Source: Pseudoneurospora amorphoporcata
Taxonomy: Eukaryota > Ascomycota > Sordariomycetes > Sordariales > Sordariaceae
Direction: 5' to 3'
DNA: 24,294 bases
Assembly: GCA_033297205.1 (NCBI GenBank)
Contig: MU859381.1
Coordinates: 1 to 24,294, forward strand
The position numbers and the translations under genes are program-made. Each line of letters begins with the position of its first letter. Position 1 is the first letter of the stretch. Shown piece by piece: positions 19,090 to 24,294 of the stretch. The notes beneath the pieces are model-generated. The model was not told the origin of the DNA and did no database searches. It saw only the letters and a list, made by a program, of their open reading frames with translations.

Positions 19090-19633
19090 AGAGAATGACT
19101 TTTCTTTCATGAGTGCTCTTTGATCCTCCATTCGTCGAGATAGAGGTACCTTAACAATCTCGAGCAGACTCGGCAAACAATGGCAAAGTACGGTAACCTA
19201 AGGTGATCCCCTTTGTTTGCAGTCTGTCGTAACTCGTAACCCCCAACACAACCAACCTCCAGCGAGCATCTTCGGCTATGGCTCCTACTTCCTGCTGTTG
19301 TGGGGGCCCTTTTGAACCATTCCCGAGATGACACGGTTGCCGTTCGAAGCTGAGGATCCCTTAGCGCTGTTGGAAGAGGATGCCATAGACTGAACTGGCG
19401 CAATTCTGTCCTGTCCGTTGGGGGATATCGGGCGGAGGTTGGGAAGTACCCTGCTCTTGTGCCCAGCCGGCTCACGGCTCACGGTCAGCCGTGCCTGCCG
19501 GGCTGGGCCCACTTCCCAGCACCACCACGCTTAGCTAGGTTTTTCCCCGCGATCGTTCGTAGCCTTGTTTCCTTGTTCAATACAACAACATCTTCTCTCT
19601 CTCGCCTTCTTTGTCCCTGTGGTCCAAGACCTG
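19090..19633. other. Intergenic between chromodomain gene 2 and F
   Basis: Convergent 3' ends. No gene seen. Confidence 0.4.
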
Positions 19634-20356
19634 CTAATCCTGAAGAAAGCTTTGGTGGGCGTGAAGAAAGCCCTGCTGGTCTTGAGGGAAGCCTTGGTAG
19701 CCCTGAAGCAGTGCCTGATGGACTTGATGATTCTCGCCCTGGTCGTAATCGGCTAGCTGGCCCTGAACAAGACCCTGGTGGGCTTGAGGATTTTCGTACT
19801 GGATGTCATCGTCAACTTCCTGAGTTTCCGGATGACCCTGTTGGGCTTCATGTTGTCCAGCACCTGGCTCAATATGCTCGTTTCCGTTCTGAGCTTCAGC
19901 CGCGGCAGCAGCCGCCGCCGCTTCCTCGGCGGCTACCCGAGCTCGCCGTTCCCTCTGCACCCTACCCTTCTCACCACAGTCCGGGCAGAGTCTCTGCTTC
20001 GGGACTACGGCTTAATAGCAATTAGTATACGATTAGGTGCTGCGACGGTGGCGGCCCCTGATGATGTTAATAAGTCGCTCGCTGACCTTGTTTTCTAAGT
20101 GCCCGAAGCACTTGCTCGTGCCTGGCTGCTAGACAGTACACGGGCAGCGCAGGCGGAAACCGGCGTAAGTCCTGACCACACTGCAGCGGCCAGAAGGTAG
20201 AATTGGAACAATAGCCTCCTCTGGCTCTTTTTCCTCATTATCTTGATCGGCGCCCGGGATGTTAGGGTTTACATCGCCGTTGTTAGAGTCGGCGTCTGCG
20301 TTGTTAGGTGAGTTAATGTTGTTCAAGGTGTCTTGGACTCGTGGGCACAAGAAGTG
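19634..20356 (-). pseudogene. F: Cys/His-rich family member, TAG at the Trp site, broken by copia
   Basis: One frame can be followed leftward from the copia junction at 20356 to TAG at 19634. It reads an Asn/Asp-rich segment, then C-P-C-T-V, TAG (20131-20129), Q-P-G-T-S-K-C-F-G-H, then a degenerate core and C-P-D-C, an Ala-rich helix and a Gln/His-rich repeat tail. In the core two further stops occur: TAA 20035-20033 where other copies have Trp, and TAA 20014-20012. A Tyr codon (TAT) stands where other copies have a zinc-binding Cys. All are G-to-A type differences within about 30 bp. The 5' part is missing because the LTR begins at 20357. It is probably a dead copy, although the first TAG and its hairpin match the intact members exactly. 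Confidence 0.65.
20117..20142 (-). promoter_or_regulatory. Hairpin with UAG in loop (copy F)
   Basis: In mRNA sense, 5' arm CGUGUACUG and 3' arm CAGGCACG form 8 bp (one G-U, one bulged A) around the 9-nt loop UCUAGCAGC, identical in sequence and register to that of gene E. Confidence 0.6.
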
Positions 20357-20490
20357 TGTTGATTGTGTTAAGCTAAGGAGACAAGAAAGGAAAAGAAATG
20401 TGGAGGGCTAAATACAATGGTGGTGTGAGCTCATGGACCCACATAACAAGGCCAGTGAATGGCAGAGGTGGGACAGGCCCCACCACAACA
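20357..20490 (-). repeat. Copia 3' LTR (134 bp)
   Basis: In element orientation it starts TGTTGTGGTGGGG, just after the G-rich run CTACGGGGGCG (a weak polypurine tract), and ends CAATCAACA. The termini form the inverted repeat TGTTG/CAACA, starting TG and ending CA as LTRs do. The partner LTR is outside the window, so identity and age cannot be judged. Confidence 0.6.
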
Positions 20491-20562
20491 CGCCCCCGTA
20501 GCCCGAAACAGCTCTCAGGGGTCCATCATCATGTAAACAAACAGACTCCCATGGTGTTGAGA

Positions 20563-22755
20563 TCAACCCATGGTTATAACCTTCTTTCGAGCCTTCATCC
20601 ATGGAATCTCCTTCTCCTCCAATCCCAGCAATCTTACGAATCTTGCGTGCTTGTCCGCTTTCAGTGGTTTCGTCAGTCCATCCGCAATCATATCCTCGCC
20701 CTTGATATGTATAATGTCGAACTCTTTTGCTTCCACCTGTTCCATGATCCATTTGAACCGTACATCTATACATCGATTACGACCAGCATTGTTTCGATTC
20801 AACACCCGGTCCCTGGCGTTCTTGCTGTCCGTGTAAAGGATTTTCAAAGGCGGTTGGCCGTATCCCAGTTCCTCCATCATATGTGCGATCCACTGAAGTG
20901 ACTTGGCTGTTGGAACAAGGTTGGTAAACTCTGCCTCCGTCGTGCTCGTCGTGACAAATGCCTGCTTCTTTGACTTCCAGTAGACTGGGCCGCCGGCAAT
21001 AAACACGATATGCCCGCCAGTGCTGTGACGAGTCATGGGGTCATCAGCATAGGAAGCATCCCCGAATGCCTTCATGTCCATATTTGATGGTGACAGCTTT
21101 CCTCCCAGTACGATTCCCACATCGGTATTTTTAATCAAGTACCGAAACAGGTGCTTCATCACTGTCAGCGAACCCGCTGTCGGCTTCGCATTGGCCTCGC
21201 ATAACTTATTGACGGTAAACGTAATATCGGGACGGGTACCCATCGAAAGATAGTTCAAGCTGCCCGTCTTCTTGATGTAGGACTTCTGTTGGTCTGGCAG
21301 CTCATCACCCGTCTTGTGGTCGCCAACCTTGACGTCTTGAGGCCATGGGGTGTTGACTCCATACAAGTCGTCGTATTCGAACTTCGTAATCAACGCTCTG
21401 GTGTATCTGGCTTGAGAGACAAAGACAGTTCGTTCTGGCCGATTTCTAACAACATCGAATCCCAGGAAGGTCTTCACTTCGCCCATATGCTTGAGTTTAA
21501 AGTGTTGAAGGAGCTGGTCCCTGATTTCGAAGATTGCTGTTATTGATGGTGCCGCAATCAGAAAGTCGTCCACATATAATACCAGAAGTGCTCCCTTTTC
21601 CCTATTGCTGAACAGGCAAGTATCCGAGCTCACTGGTTCAAAGCCCAATCCTCTCAAGATGGGCAATAAGGTATTAAACCAGTAAAGAGGACTGGCTTTC
21701 AATCCATACAGAGCTCTTCTCAGTAGGCAAACCAAGCGATTTACACCCCTTGGTCCTTTTTCCAAGCCAGTCGGTTGCTCCACGTAATACCGCTTTTCTG
21801 CAGGTATGGGGGCGTTTAAAAACGCCGTATTGAAGTCAAACTGATGGCACTCGAGGTCCAGGACTGCCATGAGTGCAAGGAAGATCTTTACGTTCGCTGC
21901 GTTTGCCACAGCCGCGTAGACATCTTCAATATCCCATGAGCCTTGCTCAAAGTTACCACAAGCCACCCATCGTGCCCTTGGGTCCACTGTCTTCAAGTCC
22001 AGGTTTTCTTTCTCATCATAAACCCATTTCCCAGGGAGGACTTCCATGCCTGGTTCAAAAGGAACCAGATCATAAACACCCCTCTCCTCCAATGCTGCCA
22101 ACTGCATCTCCATAGCCGGCTTCCAGTATATCTCGAAGTTTTCGCGTTTCCTCGCTTGGCGGTAGTTCTTTGGAATGGAGGATGAATGAGTCTCAAGATC
22201 ATGCATCACCTTAACCGCCGTCAAACACAGGGTCTCCACTTTGTCAAGAATCACTCCCCTCTCTGGAAGACCATGGTAAAAGATAGGGAGTTCACCAGTG
22301 GGTTTGTTGTTGCTGTCGACGACGATTTGCTTTTCGGTTAGCGTACCCGGTTGCGGTGCCGCCTGGCGTCTCGGTCTCCCCGTTCTTGTCACCTCCGCCC
22401 CCGCGGATGCGGCAGATTGGTCCGTTGTCGGTTCTTTCTCTGCTGACAGCGCCCCTTCCGACTCCGACAACGCCTTCTCCGACTCCGTTGTCGCCTGTCC
22501 TAGCTCCGTGGATGCTGATTCTCGGTCCGTTGTTACTTTTAGTTGTTCCGTGGTTCTTGGTGGTTTTGACGGAGTATCTTGGAGTGGATCTGGGAATGAG
22601 GATGCTGATCTGATCTGGTTTCGCCTCGGTGGGACAGGGTCTTCTTCGTCAAGATCATGAGGGTTAATATAGGGTAAGTTATCGAATGGCTCAAACTCGT
22701 CATTGTCATCGAAAGACTGGAAGTCATCCTCTTGGTCTTGCTCAATTGAGGTCAT
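20563..22755 (-). CDS. Copia reverse transcriptase-RNase H
   Basis: A 730-codon frame. The first 250 residues are an acidic linker of low complexity. Reverse transcriptase follows, with A-R-W-V-A-C-G-N-F, D-F-N-T-A-F-L-N-A, L-Y-G-L-K-A-S-P and the catalytic Y-V-D-D. After a connection domain (G-T-R-P-D-I-T-F), RNase H shows G-D-A-S-Y-A-D-D, S-T-T-E-A-E-F and Y-T-D-S-K-N-A. It ends shortly before the LTR, as expected. All catalytic motifs are intact and there is no internal stop, so this half looks young. It would normally be part of one polyprotein with the integrase frame upstream. Confidence 0.9.
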   Translation of the reverse strand: MTSIEQDQEDDFQSFDDNDEFEPFDNLPYINPHDLDEEDPVPPRRNQIRSASSFPDPLQDTPSKPPRTTEQLKVTTDRESASTELGQATTESEKALSESEGALSAEKEPTTDQSAASAGAEVTRTGRPRRQAAPQPGTLTEKQIVVDSNNKPTGELPIFYHGLPERGVILDKVETLCLTAVKVMHDLETHSSSIPKNYRQARKRENFEIYWKPAMEMQLAALEERGVYDLVPFEPGMEVLPGKWVYDEKENLDLKTVDPRARWVACGNFEQGSWDIEDVYAAVANAANVKIFLALMAVLDLECHQFDFNTAFLNAPIPAEKRYYVEQPTGLEKGPRGVNRLVCLLRRALYGLKASPLYWFNTLLPILRGLGFEPVSSDTCLFSNREKGALLVLYVDDFLIAAPSITAIFEIRDQLLQHFKLKHMGEVKTFLGFDVVRNRPERTVFVSQARYTRALITKFEYDDLYGVNTPWPQDVKVGDHKTGDELPDQQKSYIKKTGSLNYLSMGTRPDITFTVNKLCEANAKPTAGSLTVMKHLFRYLIKNTDVGIVLGGKLSPSNMDMKAFGDASYADDPMTRHSTGGHIVFIAGGPVYWKSKKQAFVTTSTTEAEFTNLVPTAKSLQWIAHMMEELGYGQPPLKILYTDSKNARDRVLNRNNAGRNRCIDVRFKWIMEQVEAKEFDIIHIKGEDMIADGLTKPLKADKHARFVRLLGLEEKEIPWMKARKKVITMG

Positions 22756-23046
22756 TACATCTTAGTTCGCATACTACGGGGTTACTTTCCAAGATACTCG
22801 GGGTTGTGTTCCGGGTTCTTGTAGTTCCAACCTCGGAACGCTCTGTTGTTCCCTCGGACCCTGGATTTGTCTCGACGATCCAAGAGGAATTAATGTCGGG
22901 CCTAGAGTTGAAGCCCGCGAACCTAGAGGGGTTCGGTCCGGACCTAGAGGTTGTTGAGTCGGGCCTAGTGACGGGGTTGACTCCTCGGAAGAAGTTGTTT
23001 CTATTAATATTTTCGATGGGGCCGGGGATGGTGATTTGGGTTCTTC

Positions 23047-24294
23047 TTATATCGTAAGTAGTGTTATTATTGTTGGAGGTGGTTGTTGAGCTAATTCTGG
23101 CGCTAGCGTTACACTTGGTAATAGTATTAGAAGTGTTGAAATATATTTTGTCGGTTTAAGGCCTAAAATTGAATCAATCGTGGGTTCCTCCTGTTGTTGA
23201 TCCGTTATGGTAACCTCTTTCTCTTTTCCCTGACTCCTCTGTGTCACCCCCCCATGTGGCTCAGCTGTAACACTTGGTCCATTTATCAGCTCCTCGGGTT
23301 TGGGACGTTTTGCTATAATCCAGACTTCCTTTTTACTCTGCAGAACCTTATCCACCTCCTCCATCGACTGGTCAGAGAAGAATACACTATGCTTGACGGC
23401 CCTCTCCTCGTCTGACTGACTAGATGAATCTTCAAGGAACCTTACGGCACTCGCTTTGACCAGTTGTTGATATTCTGGGTCCCAGATGTAGAAGATCCTC
23501 CCATTCAAATCTGCATAACCAACGAAGTGGCCTCGTCTCGAATACTCCGCCCATTTGTCGCCTTGTACCCTTCTTTCTTTCTTAATATAGTAATATGCCG
23601 TGCAATAATACGTTCGGAAATGATGGATATTGGGCTTCGGATTCGGGATGCCTGCTGCTCTACTGAGAACTTCATAAGGACTGATATACTCTTTATTAGA
23701 TTTTGTTGGAAGTATATTCATGACCCTGACTACCGCATCGACGACCAAAGGCCATAGTACGATAGGGATATCGTGCTCGATTATTGTCGCTCTTGATTTT
23801 TCCATCATCGCTCTTCCTGCTCTTTCTGGTGCGCCGTTCATCCACGGGGTGTGTGCTGGTGTCTTCATGACTTCAACCCCTTCTTGTCGTCCCCAAGCCA
23901 CGATTTCACTGTTCTGGAACTCCTTCGTACCAAAGCCAAACTCTGTGCCTCCATCCATCCCCAGAACCTTTACCTTCAGGCCGGTCTGGAGTTCAACCCA
24001 TCTCTTCCATTCCTTAATGGCTATCAACCCCTCGCTCTTCTGTCTTATCATCTTTACCCAGTGAAAACCGGATACCATACAGACAAAATGCACAACGTGC
24101 CTAATCCCCATGTGACCTGCAACGTTGTAGCTCCACGTATCGATCCTTACAAACTCAAGTGGTCTCGTCGCAACTGGATTTGACACCTTGTAGACAATAT
24201 CGGTTCCCTTACTTCGAAGGCACGCATCACAATTCGTTTTTCCGATATTTGACAGGGTAATACCCGCGTCACGGCAAGCCTTTATGACTTGTTC
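23047..24294 (-). CDS. Copia integrase, partial (5' part outside the window)
   Basis: The frame enters from beyond 24294 and ends at TAA 23049-23047. It begins with the C-x2-C half of the zinc-binding region (T-N-C-D-A-C-L-R-S-K-G). The DDE catalytic core follows, with Asp in V-R-I-D-T-W, Asp in G-M-D-G-G-T-E-F-G and Glu in N-G-A-P-E-R-A-G-R. A Gly/Tyr-rich copia integrase C-terminus (G-H-F-V-G-Y) comes next. The frame after the stop continues for 97 codons into the RT frame, with two more stops just before it. Confidence 0.88.
   Translation of the reverse strand, partial: EQVIKACRDAGITLSNIGKTNCDACLRSKGTDIVYKVSNPVATRPLEFVRIDTWSYNVAGHMGIRHVVHFVCMVSGFHWVKMIRQKSEGLIAIKEWKRWVELQTGLKVKVLGMDGGTEFGFGTKEFQNSEIVAWGRQEGVEVMKTPAHTPWMNGAPERAGRAMMEKSRATIIEHDIPIVLWPLVVDAVVRVMNILPTKSNKEYISPYEVLSRAAGIPNPKPNIHHFRTYYCTAYYYIKKERRVQGDKWAEYSRRGHFVGYADLNGRIFYIWDPEYQQLVKASAVRFLEDSSSQSDEERAVKHSVFFSDQSMEEVDKVLQSKKEVWIIAKRPKPEELINGPSVTAEPHGGVTQRSQGKEKEVTITDQQQEEPTIDSILGLKPTKYISTLLILLPSVTLAPELAQQPPPTIITLLTI

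Larger units (their letters stand above)
20357..24294 (-). mobile_element. Ty1/copia LTR retrotransposon, 5' end outside the window
   Basis: Read on the minus strand, the order is integrase, reverse transcriptase, RNase H, LTR, which is the Ty1/copia order. The 3' LTR is at the left and the 5' LTR and gag lie beyond 24294. The coding frame is the same throughout but has three stops between integrase and RT. The element lies immediately next to the 5' side of F. The expected 5-bp target duplication on this side would be AAGTG (20352-20356); the other side is not visible. Confidence 0.85.

Noticed and set aside
18228..19176. Minus-strand frames opposite chromodomain gene 2.
   Set aside because: Composition is the complement of Lys/Pro- and Glu-rich coding sequence; the plus strand has the intron and the recognised domain.
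1..24294. CRISPR arrays, rRNA genes, bacterial operons.
   Set aside because: None seen; spliceosomal introns and the copia element point to a eukaryotic nuclear sequence.

Overview
The window looks like nuclear DNA of a filamentous ascomycete (Pezizomycotina). The reasons are short introns (about 46-123 nt) with GTRNGT-type donors, CTRAY-type branch sites and YAG acceptors, two small chromodomain-type proteins, a Ty1/copia retrotransposon, a MITE, and TA-rich degenerate repeats of the kind left by RIP. I cannot name the species. Sordariomycetes is a guess from style only. No alignment, folding or database search was run; everything below was read by eye.

Layout. 1-2185: TA-rich non-coding DNA, a 12-bp minisatellite and a coding relic. 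2186-3239 (+): gene A, a two-module Cys/His-rich protein. 3431-4599 (-): candidate multi-exon membrane protein. 4640-5265: CTAGG-rich foldback repeats with a tRNA-like Pol III head. 5280-5732 (+): partial unrecognised gene. 5733-6787 (-) and 7310-8563 (-): genes E and D. 9991-11954 (+): gene B, followed by its truncated duplicate C (12300-12855). 13623-14192 (-): chimeric ORF ending in a copia fragment. 15330-15720: MITE with an 8-bp target duplication. 16329-17593 and 18353-19089 (+): two chromodomain-type genes. 19634-20356 (-): degenerate gene F, cut at its 5' side by a copia element (20357 to beyond 24294, - strand) with 3' LTR, RT/RNase H and integrase.

The main discovery is that A, B, C, D, E and F are paralogues sharing a Cys/His-rich, probably zinc-binding module that I do not recognise: C-x4-[W or stop]-Q-x5-C-F-x-H, then usually G-[IF]-[WFY]-x-C and a final C-x2-C. 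Gene A has Trp (TGG) at the bracketed position in both of its modules. B, C, D, E and F all have in-frame TAG at exactly that position, always followed by a Gln codon. The homologous reading frame continues past it (58-184 codons; further stops only in F). In all five, the TAG lies at positions 3-5 of a 9-nt loop closed by complementary arms whose sequence differs between loci. TGG to TAG is one G-to-A change. Sexual-stage A-to-I mRNA editing of filamentous ascomycetes favours A after U in hairpin loops and can turn UAG into UIG, read as UGG (Trp). The simplest model is a gene family whose zinc module is completed only when its transcripts are edited. Stop-codon readthrough is the main alternative.

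Other one-off lesions may be decay or further recoding: two A8 tracts where a one-base shift is needed (gene B and chromodomain gene 1), a TGA inside the second chromodomain, extra TAA codons in F, and three in-frame stops between copia integrase and RT. The sequence alone cannot separate real recoding from pseudogenisation at those sites. The repeated UAG-in-loop pattern is much harder to explain by decay.
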